DNA of 64,000 bases from Hyphococcus flavus (lineage in GTDB: Bacteria > Pseudomonadota > Alphaproteobacteria > Caulobacterales > Parvularculaceae). The stretch spans positions 1 to 64,000 of the forward strand of contig NZ_CP118166.1 in the NCBI RefSeq assembly GCF_028748065.1, read 5' to 3'. Each line of letters begins with the position of its first letter. The first letter of the stretch is position 1. Below are positions 32,269 through 41,197 of the stretch, piece after piece. The notes below the pieces were generated by a model. The model was not told the DNA's origin and ran no database searches. It worked only from the letters and a program-made list of their open reading frames with translations. The position numbers and the translations under genes were made by a program.

Positions 32269-33280
32269 AGGCTTGGCCGTGTCCCGCGCCAAGGGGCGGA
32301 CATATTATTACGCCTGGCGCGGCGGCCCGCGCCTCACGGCGCCCTATGGCAGCGCGGAATTTTTGAAGCAATTCGCCGACGCCCATGCGGCCCGCAAGGC
32401 CCTGCCCGAAGCCGACACGATCGCCGGTCTCATTCTCGCCTTTCGCGCATCGAGGGAATTTAAAGCGCTGGCGAAAGCCACAAAAAAAGATCATGAGCGC
32501 GCCTTTCCGCACATATTGCGGGAATTCGGCGGCGCGCCCGTGGCCGCGTTTGACGATCCCCGCATCCGCCGGGACATCCGCAAATGGCATGACGGATTTG
32601 ATCTTGACCGCCAGGCCGACAAGATGCTGGGCTCGCTGTCGCGCCTGTTAAGCTTTGCCGAAGCGGACGGCTTGATCGCCAGAAACCCGGCGCTCGCCAT
32701 TAACAACCGCTACCACCGAGCGCCCGCGCCGGCGCCGTTGACCGAAGCCGCGCTTGAAACCGTGTTGACGGCGGCGACAACGCCGCCAGAGGCCGCGTAT
32801 GCGATTTTATTGTGCGCACGGTCCGGTTTTTCCCGCACCGACGCCGCAAGCGTGACATGGGCGCATGTGAAACACGACCGCATCGACAAGCGCCGCGACA
32901 AGTCAAAGATCCGGGCGACGCCGCCCATGACGCCAGAGTTGAGACAGTGCCTTGACGACATGCCTCGCCCCGATGACGTCTTGACGATCCTGACAAACGC
33001 CGACGGGCGACCGTGGCCGTCCGCTGATGCACTGGGCAAGATTGTAAACAAGGCGCTGCATGACGCCGGCCTAGATCATACCATGCACGATTTGCGCGCC
33101 ACCTACGCTTGTTTTCTGATGCGCAAGGGCGCCACCGATGAAGAGGTCGCCGACGCTCTTGGATGGTCTATCGACACCGTGCGCTTCATCCGCCGGCACT
33201 ATGTGGACGATGAAGCCATTTTCGCCGGCCGCATCGCAAAATTCGCCGCAACGGCGAGCGCCAAAAAGAACGGAAATTGA
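32240..33280 (+). CDS. Tyrosine-family site-specific integrase
   Basis: The probable start is the ATG at 32240 (MTNGRKIALKGLAVSRAKGR); earlier in-frame starts lie inside the excisionase-like gene. The 346-residue protein has an N-terminal beta arm-binding segment, a SAM-like core-binding domain (about 80-165), and a catalytic domain with the first Arg in SGFSRTDAASVTW, a Lys in the DKSKIRATP hairpin, H-D-L-R, Trp at the second His position (ALGWS) and the nucleophile Tyr in RRHYV. All catalytic residues are present. Its 3' end lies 86 bases from the tRNA-Met 3' end, the likely att site. Confidence 0.92.
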   Translation: MTNGRKIALKGLAVSRAKGRTYYYAWRGGPRLTAPYGSAEFLKQFADAHAARKALPEADTIAGLILAFRASREFKALAKATKKDHERAFPHILREFGGAPVAAFDDPRIRRDIRKWHDGFDLDRQADKMLGSLSRLLSFAEADGLIARNPALAINNRYHRAPAPAPLTEAALETVLTAATTPPEAAYAILLCARSGFSRTDAASVTWAHVKHDRIDKRRDKSKIRATPPMTPELRQCLDDMPRPDDVLTILTNADGRPWPSADALGKIVNKALHDAGLDHTMHDLRATYACFLMRKGATDEEVADALGWSIDTVRFIRRHYVDDEAIFAGRIAKFAATASAKKNGN

Positions 33281-33366
33281 ACAGATTTTGCAAAACCGGC
33301 TGCAAAACTTTGCAAAACCGCCTAGCCGAAACGACCAAAAACAGCGCCTAACCCATTGATTTTGCT

Positions 33367-33443
33367 TGGTAGCGGGGGCGAGACTTGAACTCGCGACCTC
33401 AGGGTTATGAATCCTGCGCTCTCACCAACTGAGCTACCCCGCC
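33367..33443 (-). tRNA. tRNA-Met (CAT)
   Basis: A 77-base tRNA with acceptor arms GGCGGGG/CCCCGCT, discriminator A and encoded CCA. It has D-loop GTAGCTCAGTTGGTGAGAGC, anticodon CAT in loop TTCATAA, and a T-arm with TTCAAGT. A31-C39 in the anticodon stem is a mismatch. The elongator Met type is likely; Ile2 (with modified CAT) cannot be excluded. The 3' end faces the integrase, so it is the probable phage attachment gene. Confidence 0.95.
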
Positions 33444-33450
33444 AAAAGGG

Positions 33451-33478
33451 TCCGGCGCGGATTTTCGCCCGCGCCGGA
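33451..33478 (-). terminator. Hairpin terminator of FAD-oxidoreductase operon
   Basis: A perfect 10-bp stem TCCGGCGCGG / CCGCGCCGGA with an eight-base loop, followed on the minus strand by CCCTTTT. It lies between the end of the oxidoreductase gene (33518) and the start of tRNA-Met, so it probably ends the mnmA operon. Confidence 0.65.
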
Positions 33479-33517
33479 GGGCGGTCTATAGCCGCGCCGG
33501 CTCGCGCCCGCAAGGGC

Positions 33518-34633
33518 TTAACGACTGGATTGACCGGTCAACAAAGCCGCATGTTCAGCCACGGCGAGACAAGTAGTAAGTCCCGGCGATTCAATGCCGT
33601 AAAGGCCGAGATAGCCTGAAACGCCATGCGCGCGGGCATCGGAGAATAGAAAATCCCCCTCTTCGCCCGGTCCCTTTAATTTCGGACGAATACCCGCATA
33701 GCCGGGCTGCAGCTTTTCCGCATCAAGGTCCGGCCAGAAACGCCGCGCCGCAGCGGCGAACGCATCCCGCCGCGAAGCATCCACGGAATAATCCGTATTC
33801 GTATCAATGAAAGTAATATCGGGGCCCAGCTTGCCTTGCCCGCCAAGATCGCGCGTATAATGCACGCCCTGACTGTCCGCCGAGGGCAGCGGATAGATCA
33901 ATCGCTTGAACGGCGCCGCGCCGGAATAGGTAAAATACTGACCTTTTCCATAATTCAGTGTAGGAATGGTTTCCGGCACCAACCCATTAATCGACCGCGC
34001 GACACGATCAGACCAGAGCCCGGCGCAATTCACCACGGTCTTCGCTTCAAGCGTCATCGGGTCGGCGCCGCCGATATTTAACGTAATAGCATCACTCTTT
34101 ATGCTGCCGGAAACCACCGGAGATGAAAGCGCCAGGACACCGCCCGCGTTTTCCACTTCGCCCAGCAACGCCAGCATAAGTCCATGACTGTCAACGATGC
34201 CGGAAGACGGCGATAAAATCGCCGCATCGCAGAACAAGCCAGGCTCCAGTTTCCTGGCAGTTTCACCATCGATGATCTTAAGATCATCGACGCCGTTTCT
34301 TTCCGCATTGGCTTTGAGCGCTTCCAGATCGGCAACCTCTTTTTCGCCGATGGCAACCAACAGCTTGCCGCAGCGCGAATGATTCACATTATGATCGGCG
34401 CAGAACCGGTAAAGCGCATCGCGCCCTCTAACGGCCAGCGATGCGCGCACGCCATCCGGCTTGTACTGGATGCCGGCATGTATGACTTCTGAATTCCGGG
34501 CGGAAGTTTCCTCGCCAAACGCGCCGTTCTTTTCAAGGACAATGACCTCCCGGCCTTGCTTGCCAAGTGCGCGCGCAACCGCGAGACCGATTACGCCGGC
34601 ACCGATGACGACGGCGTCGACACGCTCAGTCAT
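33518..34633 (-). CDS. FAD-dependent oxidoreductase, LhgO/DAO-like
   Basis: A 371-residue flavoprotein. The FAD-binding Rossmann motif VVIGAGVIGLAVARALGKQG (about 8-27) is followed by EKNGAFGEETSARNSEVIHAG (from residue 34), typical of the L-2-hydroxyglutarate dehydrogenase/DAO group, and a C-terminal YAGIRPKLKGPGEEGDFLF and GLYGIESPGLTTCLAVAE. It oxidises a 2-hydroxy acid or amino acid, passing electrons to quinone or oxygen. The last gene of an apparent leftward operon after YkgJ-like, GNAT and mnmA. Confidence 0.85.
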   Translation of the reverse strand: MTERVDAVVIGAGVIGLAVARALGKQGREVIVLEKNGAFGEETSARNSEVIHAGIQYKPDGVRASLAVRGRDALYRFCADHNVNHSRCGKLLVAIGEKEVADLEALKANAERNGVDDLKIIDGETARKLEPGLFCDAAILSPSSGIVDSHGLMLALLGEVENAGGVLALSSPVVSGSIKSDAITLNIGGADPMTLEAKTVVNCAGLWSDRVARSINGLVPETIPTLNYGKGQYFTYSGAAPFKRLIYPLPSADSQGVHYTRDLGGQGKLGPDITFIDTNTDYSVDASRRDAFAAAARRFWPDLDAEKLQPGYAGIRPKLKGPGEEGDFLFSDARAHGVSGYLGLYGIESPGLTTCLAVAEHAALLTGQSSR

Positions 34634-34639
34634 TTCGGG

Positions 34640-35014
34640 TCAGTCGGTGGTCGCCACCCATTCCGGATCGTCCTGAACTTCGCGTTCCCAAATCAGGAAC
34701 TCATAATAACCGCAACGCTTTTGCGTTGGAAATTCACGGCATATTTTCGGGCGCGCTTCATAAATCGTGCAGTTACGGGTTTCCTTGTCCAGGAACATGC
34801 ACGACGTGATAAAATGCTCGTCATCTGTATGACGTAAAACGCGCGGATTTTCCTTGTCGCCTTTTTTGGTATATTTCTTTTCCGCCTGCTCAGGCGTTAA
34901 TTCAAAATATTTCGCAAGACGCTTTACGTCCGTCTTCGTTGTCGGAATGTGCGTGTAAGAACAGCAATAGGCTGAACATTCCAGGCAATCATATAACTTC
35001 TTTTTGGCCATCAA
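34640..35014 (-). CDS. YkgJ-family cysteine-cluster protein
   Basis: A 124-residue protein of the YkgJ/CxxCxxCC family. It has CLECSAYCCSYTHIP (about 10-24), CMFLDKETRNCTIYEARPKIC (from residue 72) and REFPTQKRC, a set of Cys that would bind an Fe-S cluster or zinc. The function of the family is unknown. An ATG three bases later (MAKKK) is an equally likely start. It lies six bases before the oxidoreductase gene. Confidence 0.85.
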   Translation of the reverse strand: MMAKKKLYDCLECSAYCCSYTHIPTTKTDVKRLAKYFELTPEQAEKKYTKKGDKENPRVLRHTDDEHFITSCMFLDKETRNCTIYEARPKICREFPTQKRCGYYEFLIWEREVQDDPEWVATTD

Positions 35015-35030
35015 GCTTCCCGCATAACAG

Positions 35031-35471
35031 CTATACTGAAACGCGGTAGTGAACGAATCCGCTTAGGGATGCAACCTTGTCATATAACTTTCGCGCGGTC
35101 GCATTGCCTTCCTGCGTCAGCCAGTAGACGCGATCGCAATCCTTTTTTTGTGCCTCGTCATAGACCTTTTCAATCAGCGCGCGTCCGGCGCCGCTTCCAC
35201 GCGTTTTCCGATCGACAAACAGATCTTCAAGATAGCAAGCCGATTTCAATGACCATGTGACGGGATGGATAACGCAATGAACGAAACCGATGACATCGCC
35301 GTCTTTCTCCGCAACAAAGGCGAACAGCCTGTCGTCATTTAAAAGCCGATCAAATGTCGCTTTCGTTACCGCTTCAGGCAGGCTTTCAACCTCATAAAAC
35401 TCAAGATAGCCGCGCCATAACTCGCGCCAGCGCGGTTCATCTCCCGCTTCCAGGGGTCTGATGCGTGTCAT
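35031..35471 (-). CDS. GNAT-family N-acetyltransferase
   Basis: A 146-residue protein with the GNAT fold. The central AcCoA-binding motif is [20 protein letters not shown] (about 80-99; R/Q-x-x-G-x-G/A type), and [20 protein letters not shown] lies near the C-terminus. Substrate is unknown. Its start overlaps the mnmA stop as ATGA, so the two are translationally coupled. Confidence 0.88.
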   Translation of the reverse strand: MTRIRPLEAGDEPRWRELWRGYLEFYEVESLPEAVTKATFDRLLNDDRLFAFVAEKDGDVIGFVHCVIHPVTWSLKSACYLEDLFVDRKTRGSGAGRALIEKVYDEAQKKDCDRVYWLTQEGNATARKLYDKVASLSGFVHYRVSV

Positions 35472-36640
35472 GCGGCAGTCCGCGTCCCAGCAATCCAGCC
35501 GCCGCCAAGAACACGATCATTGGCGGCGTCGTTTGAATAGAAAACACAGGCCTGCCCCGGCGCCACGCCCTCCTCCGGTTCGGCCAGTTCCACCGCCCAA
35601 CCCGTCGGGCTCGTCTCATCCCACAAGAGTGAGGCTGGCGCTGGCGGACGCGTTGAGCGCACTTTCACTGCTACGCCGGTTCCGGCGCGTGCGGCGTCCG
35701 CACCCTCGCCATCGCCCAGCCACGTGACATCTTTCAGATGCATGCGCGAGACCAGCAACGCCTCTCGCGGACCAACGATGACACGCCGATTTTCAGCATC
35801 GAGCCTGACGACATAGAGCGGGTCGCCAGTTGCCACGCCAAGACCACGGCGTTGACCGACCGTGTAATGAATAACGCCCGGATGACGGCCCATCACTGCG
35901 CCATCCACATGCACAATCTCACCGGGTTCGGCCGCGCCCGGACGGAGACGCTCAACGACGGATGCGTATTTGCCTTCCGGTACGAAACAGATGTCCTGGC
36001 TGTCCGGTTTGTCGGCGACAACAAGGCCCAATTCGCCAGCAATACGGCGCACTTCGGCTTTTGGCATCTCTCCCAACGGAAAGCGCAAATAGTCGAGCTG
36101 GTCTTTCGTGGTCGAGAACAGAAAATAGCTTTGGTCTTTCGAAGCGTCTGCGGCCCTTCGCAACTCCGGCCCATTCGGCCCCACAACGCGGCGGATGTAG
36201 TGGCCCGTCGCCATTGCAGCGCCGCCAAGGTCGCGGGCGGTCTCAAGCAGATCTTTGAACTTCACCCGTTCATTACAGCGCACGCATGGTATCGGCGTCG
36301 CGCCGGCAAGATAGGTATCAGCGAAGTCCTCCATCACCGCTTCGCCGAAACGGCTTTCATAATCGAGGACGTAATGTGGAAAGCCCATGGCTTCGGAAAC
36401 ACGCCGCGCATCCTGAATATCCTGCCCCGCGCAGCAGGCCCCTTTTTTCTGGATGGCGACGCCATGATCATAAAGCTGCAAGGTCACGCCGACGACATCG
36501 TATCCGGAAAGCTTGCAGAGCGCCGCTGTCACCGATGAATCAACGCCGCCCGACATCGCCACGATGACGCGCGCGCCCTTGGGCACGCCAAGGTCGATTA
36601 TCGGCGCGTCGATAGCGGATATGTCGGTCAAAACACTCAT
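35468..36640 (-). CDS. mnmA: tRNA-specific 2-thiouridylase MnmA
   Basis: The start at 36640 ([20 protein letters not shown]) is preferred to one 33 bases upstream. The 390-residue protein has the PP-loop [16 protein letters not shown] (about 30-45), [14 protein letters not shown] with a catalytic Cys (about 123-136), a GHYIRRV segment, KDQSYFLF, and [13 protein letters not shown] with the second Cys. It thiolates U34 of Glu, Gln and Lys tRNAs with sulfur delivered from IscS. It leads a four-gene operon with GNAT, YkgJ-like and oxidoreductase genes. Confidence 0.93.
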   Translation of the reverse strand: MSVLTDISAIDAPIIDLGVPKGARVIVAMSGGVDSSVTAALCKLSGYDVVGVTLQLYDHGVAIQKKGACCAGQDIQDARRVSEAMGFPHYVLDYESRFGEAVMEDFADTYLAGATPIPCVRCNERVKFKDLLETARDLGGAAMATGHYIRRVVGPNGPELRRAADASKDQSYFLFSTTKDQLDYLRFPLGEMPKAEVRRIAGELGLVVADKPDSQDICFVPEGKYASVVERLRPGAAEPGEIVHVDGAVMGRHPGVIHYTVGQRRGLGVATGDPLYVVRLDAENRRVIVGPREALLVSRMHLKDVTWLGDGEGADAARAGTGVAVKVRSTRPPAPASLLWDETSPTGWAVELAEPEEGVAPGQACVFYSNDAANDRVLGGGWIAGTRTAA

Positions 36641-36844
36641 TTCGTGCGGAACATAGGGATTTGGCCGTCCCAACGCCAGCCCGGATTGTTGAACGAAGTT
36701 GTGCGACGGCTCTTAATTAACGGCGCTCGATCCTCTAAGTGTAGCAGCATCAATTATATTCCAACGCGAGTCCCGCTTTCAAACGGCTGGAGTCGCGCGA
36801 ATTCAAAAGAGACAAACAACCAATTTTACCAGGAGAACCCATTA

Positions 36845-38659
36845 GTGCTGGACGCCATAAACGCCACCATCCTCATAGGAGCAAGTCTGGTGGTGTTGAG
36901 CGTTTTAACCAGCCTGGTGTCGCAACGTATTGGCGCGCCATTGCTCCTGGTTTTCCTGGCGATTGGGCTTTTGGCTGGCGAAGACGGCCTGCTTGGGATT
37001 GAATTCGACAGCGATGCATCAGCCTACTTCGTCGGCTCATTGGCGCTTGCGATCATCCTTTTTGACAGTGGTTTTCACACACCGTTCAAGAGTTACCGCC
37101 AGGCTGCCGCCCCGGCGCTTGGTCTCGCAACGCTCGGGGTCATCCTAACGGCTGGCGGCGTCGGTACGGCGGCGCATTTTCTTTTTAATTTGCCCTGGAT
37201 CGAAAGCCTGATGCTCGGGTCCATTGTAGCGTCCACAGACGCTGCTGCGGTTTTCTTTTTGTTGCGGGTTGGCGGTCTCAACTTGCGCGATCGAGTGAAA
37301 TCCACCCTTGAGATCGAATCCGGCGCGAACGATCCGATGGCGATATTTCTTACGGCCAGCCTCGTCGAACTCGCCGCCGCACGCGGCGATGGCTCTGCTG
37401 CTTTTAGTCTTTCTTTTTTCGCGACATTCGTTGCTCAAATAGGTCTCGGCGTAATTCTGGGCGTTATTGGCGGCGTCGCTATCGCAACACTGCTGAACAG
37501 GCTGAGAGGCATAGATGCAGGCCTTTACCCGATTGCAGGCTTGGCGGCGGCGCTAGTGGTGTTTTCAATCACCGGGCTTGTTGGCGGCAGCGGTTTTCTC
37601 GCCGCTTATGTAGCAGGCCTTATAGCCGGCAATCGAAAAATTGCGTTTTCTCACCGGTTAAAACGGTTCCAGATCGGCATGACCTGGCTGGCGCAGATCG
37701 GTATGTTCCTGACGCTCGGCCTGCTCGCCACACCATCCGAATTCGGCAGCGTCATGCTGCCGGCGGTCGCATTGGCTTTTGTCCTTATCTTCTTGGCGCG
37801 ACCCATCGCTGTTTGGCTGTGTCTCGCGCCGTTCAAATTCAAATGGCGTGAAATTCTGTTTGTCGGATGGGTGGGCCTGCGTGGGGCCGTTTCTATTTTG
37901 CTGGCGATTTTGCCCGGCCTTGGCGGCGTTACTGGCGACAACATTTTTTTCAATATCGTGTTTATGATGGTCATCGCGTCGCTCCTTGTTCAAGGATGGA
38001 CCATCGGCATCTCTGCACGTCTATTAAATATGAACGCGCCTCATGAGCCTGGCCTGGTCGATAGGCTGGAACTGGAACTGCCCGGAAAGGCGGAACTTGA
38101 GTTGATCGGCTATCGTATTCACCCTGAAAGCGCGATAGCCAAGGGTCAACGCGTACCGCGCTGGGCGCGACCTTCCATTATTATTCGGGACGACCGCGCG
38201 CTCTCAGTGCATAAAGCCGGCCGCCTTGTAGCCGATGACAGGGTTTATCTCTTTGCCACAGCCGGTCAGGCGGACATACTAGATACGATTTACGCGCGCG
38301 CCGCAGATACGGAAGACATGCGCCGACTGAGTGACTTCTTTATTGATGGCAACGCCAAAATTTCCGACCTGCGGTCTTTTTACGGTCTTGATCAAATTGC
38401 CGATGAAACAGATGCAAGCGTCGCAGAATTGTTTGAAAAGGCATTTGGCGGCGAGGCAGACCTTGGAGACCGCCTGACCTTTCTCCACATGGATCTTATC
38501 GTCACAAGGTTGGATGAGCATGGCGGGGTAGAAAAGGCCGGATTGATTATCGATCCCGTCAAACGCGTTCGTGAGAAATTTTCCGAACGAGCCGCAGCGT
38601 ATATTCGTAACAAGCTTCGGGCTGTACGATATAAACTGCGCCAAAAGCAGTCTTCCTGA
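36845..38659 (+). CDS. nhaP2: K+/H+ antiporter, CvrA/NhaP2 family
   Basis: The GTG at 36845 (VLDAINATILIGASLVVLSV) follows an AGGAG site by about ten bases; the frame extends further upstream without a convincing start. The 604-residue protein has about a dozen TM segments (about 5-390) with CPA1-type motifs such as SIVASTDAAAVFFLLR and LEIESGANDPMAIFL. A cytosolic TrkA-C-like domain (LELPGKAELELIGYRIHPES) and a C-terminal regulatory region follow. The order and length match CvrA/NhaP2, which exchanges K+ (or Na+) for protons. Confidence 0.85.
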   Translation: MLDAINATILIGASLVVLSVLTSLVSQRIGAPLLLVFLAIGLLAGEDGLLGIEFDSDASAYFVGSLALAIILFDSGFHTPFKSYRQAAAPALGLATLGVILTAGGVGTAAHFLFNLPWIESLMLGSIVASTDAAAVFFLLRVGGLNLRDRVKSTLEIESGANDPMAIFLTASLVELAAARGDGSAAFSLSFFATFVAQIGLGVILGVIGGVAIATLLNRLRGIDAGLYPIAGLAAALVVFSITGLVGGSGFLAAYVAGLIAGNRKIAFSHRLKRFQIGMTWLAQIGMFLTLGLLATPSEFGSVMLPAVALAFVLIFLARPIAVWLCLAPFKFKWREILFVGWVGLRGAVSILLAILPGLGGVTGDNIFFNIVFMMVIASLLVQGWTIGISARLLNMNAPHEPGLVDRLELELPGKAELELIGYRIHPESAIAKGQRVPRWARPSIIIRDDRALSVHKAGRLVADDRVYLFATAGQADILDTIYARAADTEDMRRLSDFFIDGNAKISDLRSFYGLDQIADETDASVAELFEKAFGGEADLGDRLTFLHMDLIVTRLDEHGGVEKAGLIIDPVKRVREKFSERAAAYIRNKLRAVRYKLRQKQSS

Positions 38660-38769
38660 AAATTAAGAGAGCGTGCGCCTTCAGGAAAAAATGACGATCC
38701 TGCATACACCCCTATTGAAAGATCGTGTTGCGCCGCCATTTTAGAACCTTCGCTAGGGGAACACTGAAT

Positions 38770-39072
38770 ATGCAAAGTAAATCTGTTTGGGCCTCCGCCG
38801 CGACGGCGTTTCTTGTGGGCGTTGAATCTTTTGTGGTCGCCTTTACAGCGGCATGGGTTAGCCTGACGCTGGCTTTTCACATGCAATCATGGAAAACGCC
38901 AACGCTCATTATTGCCGCCGCATTCTCATTTTGGTCAGCCGCGAGTGTTTTTCAAATGTCTGAAAATGCCGCCCGTGCAGAGCTTGAACTACAGAGAATT
39001 GCACTGGAAACGGCCACTCGAAGCTCCAACAAACGAAAGGAACTGACAACGCCGACGGATATTGACGCGTGA
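38770..39072 (+). CDS. Small two-TM membrane protein
   Basis: The start at 38770 (MQSKSVWASAATAFLVGVES) is preferred to one 45 bases upstream. The 100-residue protein has two hydrophobic segments (about 9-35 and 45-60) and a helical charged C-terminus (NAARAELELQRIALETATRS). No family is recognised. It ends 22 bases before the convergent hemA gene. Confidence 0.6.
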   Translation: MQSKSVWASAATAFLVGVESFVVAFTAAWVSLTLAFHMQSWKTPTLIIAAAFSFWSAASVFQMSENAARAELELQRIALETATRSSNKRKELTTPTDIDA

Positions 39073-39093
39073 ATAGTGCGGCAGAGTGCAAGC

Positions 39094-40323
39094 TTAAGCG
39101 GCGCGTTTCAGTTTCAGCACCGTCCAGGCGTCATCAAGAGCCTTCAACAGCTCGCCCATGTGATCGTCCGTATGGAGCGGCGTCGGCGTCAGGCGCAAGC
39201 GTTCGGTCCCCTTCGGAACGGTCGGATAATTAATTGGCTGGACGTAAATGTTGTGTTCTTCGAGCAGATAATCGGTGACGCGCTTGCACTGCACCGGATC
39301 GCCAACCTTGATCGGCACGATGTGGCTCACCGATGGCATAACCGGCAACCCTTCTTCGGCGAGCAATGTTTTCAACCGCGCCGCGCGTTCCTGATGTTTT
39401 TCACGCAGATGGTTCGATTCTTTTAATGTCTCGACGCTCGCCAGCGCGCCAGCCACCAGCACAGGCGACAATGCTGTCGTGAAAATAAAACCGGATGCGT
39501 AAGAGCGTATCGCATCGACGATAGCGGCGCTTGCGGTGATATATCCGCCCATAACGCCAAACGCCTTGCCGAGCGTGCCTTCGATGATGTCGATACGGTG
39601 TGCGATGCCGTCACGTTCAGAAACGCCGCCGCCGCGTGGGCCATAAAGACCAACTGCATGCACTTCGTCCAGATAAGTGAAGGCATTGTACTTTTCTGCG
39701 AGATCGCAAATTTCTTTCAACGGCGCGATATCACCGTCCATGGAATAAACGGATTCAAACGCGATGACTTTCGGGCGTTCAAGCGGCAATTCCGAAAGCA
39801 GCTCTTCAAGATGTTCAAGATCATTGTGGCGCCAGATGCGTTTGATCGAACGGCCGCCGCGAATGCCCTCAATCATCGAAGCGTGATTAAGTTCATCGGA
39901 AATAATCACACAATCAGGCAGGATGCGCGAAATGGTTGAGAGCGTCGCCTCGTTCGAGACGTAGCCTGACGTAAACAACAGCGCTGCTTCCTTGCCATGC
40001 AGATCCGCCAGCGCGCTTTCAAGACGCACATGATAGTGGGTTGTGCCTGCGATATTGCGAGTGCCGCCAGCGCCGCAACCGACCCGGTCGACCGCGTTTT
40101 GCATAGCCTCAACCACGGCAGGATGCTGGCCCATGCCCAGATAGTCGTTGGAGCACCAGACGGTGATCTCGCGCGGTTCAACGCCGCTTTCATTATGGCC
40201 GCCGTGATAGAGCGCTGTCGGGAAACGACCCCGCATGCGCTCAAGATCAGCGAAGACCCGGTAGCGGCCTTCCGCGCGTACCGCGTCGACAGCCGCGCTG
40301 AATGCTTTGTTGTAATCTACCAT
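39094..40323 (-). CDS. hemA: 5-aminolevulinate synthase
   Basis: A 409-residue fold-type I PLP enzyme. It starts [20 protein letters not shown], has [19 protein letters not shown] (about 53-71), [24 protein letters not shown] (Asp in the PLP pocket) and [13 protein letters not shown] with the Schiff-base Lys (near 247). It condenses glycine with succinyl-CoA, the C4 route to heme used by alphaproteobacteria. It is convergent with the small membrane gene. The LdtR-like regulator and hemB lie on its other side. Confidence 0.95.
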   Translation of the reverse strand: MVDYNKAFSAAVDAVRAEGRYRVFADLERMRGRFPTALYHGGHNESGVEPREITVWCSNDYLGMGQHPAVVEAMQNAVDRVGCGAGGTRNIAGTTHYHVRLESALADLHGKEAALLFTSGYVSNEATLSTISRILPDCVIISDELNHASMIEGIRGGRSIKRIWRHNDLEHLEELLSELPLERPKVIAFESVYSMDGDIAPLKEICDLAEKYNAFTYLDEVHAVGLYGPRGGGVSERDGIAHRIDIIEGTLGKAFGVMGGYITASAAIVDAIRSYASGFIFTTALSPVLVAGALASVETLKESNHLREKHQERAARLKTLLAEEGLPVMPSVSHIVPIKVGDPVQCKRVTDYLLEEHNIYVQPINYPTVPKGTERLRLTPTPLHTDDHMGELLKALDDAWTVLKLKRAA

Positions 40324-40437
40324 CGGCTATGACTTGCGCTGCGCGCCCCCGTTCGGTCTTAGACGAACATAATCAAGACGCGCCGAAAAACACCAGCCTT
40401 TATGGAAAGAATGCGGCGGACTGAACGCCGCAGATGC

Positions 40438-40473
40438 TAAAAAGAAACGCGCCCGAGTAAACAAGCGCGTTTC
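40438..40473 (-). terminator. Terminator of LdtR-like gene
   Basis: On the minus strand a perfect 9-bp stem GAAACGCGC / GCGCGTTTC with a 12-base loop is followed by TTTTTA. It lies 50 bases after the stop of the MarR-type gene and before hemA, so hemA is not read from that gene. Confidence 0.75.
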
Positions 40474-40522
40474 GATCTCGTAATTGCGAATGATTATTAA
40501 AAACTCTGGCTACTAATGAGTC

Positions 40523-41050
40523 CTAGAGCCGAAAGCGGACCTGATCCGCCCAGAAGCGCTCCAGGCGTTGTAGCGTCTTGTTCGTGGATTCGATTAACTC
40601 ATTGTTGACGCCGCCAACTTGCTCAACCGAGGAAAGCTGACGCTCAAACAGCGCGGAAATGGAATCGCGAACCTCGAGGCCCGTTTCCGTGAGCGACACC
40701 CGTTTTGAGCGGCGATCCGTATTGGAGCGCTCGTCACGGATATAATTTTTTTCAACCAGCTGCTTGAGGTTGTAGGAGACGTTGGAGCCCAGATAGTGAC
40801 CGCGGGAGCGCAACTCGCCCGGCGTCAGCTCAGCATCACCGATATTATAGAGGAGAAGCGCCTGTACGGAGTTGATATCCGTCTGGCCGATCCGCTCCAG
40901 TTCGTCCTTGATCACATCCAGAAGCTGGCGGTGAAGCCGCTCAACCAAATGCAACAGCTGAAGATAGCCGGTTTCCAGCGCCTCCGGGTCTTTCTCTACC
41001 GCGCTCGCGCTTTCGCCAATCACTTCTCGCATCGCCCCGTTTACCGACAT
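40523..41050 (-). CDS. MarR-family regulator, LdtR-like
   Basis: A 175-residue winged-helix regulator. LHLVERLHRQLLDVIKDELE (from about residue 33), INSVQALLLYNIGDAELTPG and GELRSRGHYLGSNVSYNLKQ (recognition helix), then NTDRRSKRVSLTETGLEVRD form the MarR fold. It closely resembles LdtR, described in Rhizobiales, where it controls an L,D-transpeptidase and stress genes. Here it diverges from hemB over 147 bases, so heme control is also possible. Confidence 0.82.
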   Translation of the reverse strand: MSVNGAMREVIGESASAVEKDPEALETGYLQLLHLVERLHRQLLDVIKDELERIGQTDINSVQALLLYNIGDAELTPGELRSRGHYLGSNVSYNLKQLVEKNYIRDERSNTDRRSKRVSLTETGLEVRDSISALFERQLSSVEQVGGVNNELIESTNKTLQRLERFWADQVRFRL

Positions 41051-41197
41051 TATTTCTACTCACTCAGCACAAAACCAGTCTCATGCTATAAACAAGAGGT
41101 CTAAAAGCGCCGTTAAGTCAGACTGTTCAATTTGAAATCAAATTCTAACGAGGGCAGTAATGGGACACATGGCCAATAAGGGATTTCCTAACGAGTT

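Larger units (their letters stand above)
1221..33366. mobile_element. Prophage, HK97-type head and siphovirus-type tail
   Basis: A contiguous block of phage genes lies here: integrase, cI/cro-like switch, replication genes, a NusG-like protein, terminase, portal, protease, capsid, connectors, tail, fibres and a lysis cassette. The right boundary is set by tRNA-Met, whose 3' end faces the integrase gene. The left boundary is uncertain. No duplicate of the tRNA 3' end was found in the first 1.3 kb, so the methyltransferase and membrane protein at 1-1227 may also be prophage cargo and the true end may be outside the window. The structural genes are intact and in canonical order, which suggests a functional or recently functional prophage. 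HNH next to terminase suggests cos-type packaging, an inference from HK97-like phages. Confidence 0.93.

Noticed and set aside
35738-36538. A 266-residue open frame opposite mnmA
   Set aside because: mnmA is certain on the other strand with intact motifs, and the frame has no recognisable domain.
38650-38695. TTCCTGAA ... TTCAGGAA as a terminator for the antiporter gene
   Set aside because: The 8-bp stem has a 19-base loop and no T run on the plus strand, so it is not convincing.
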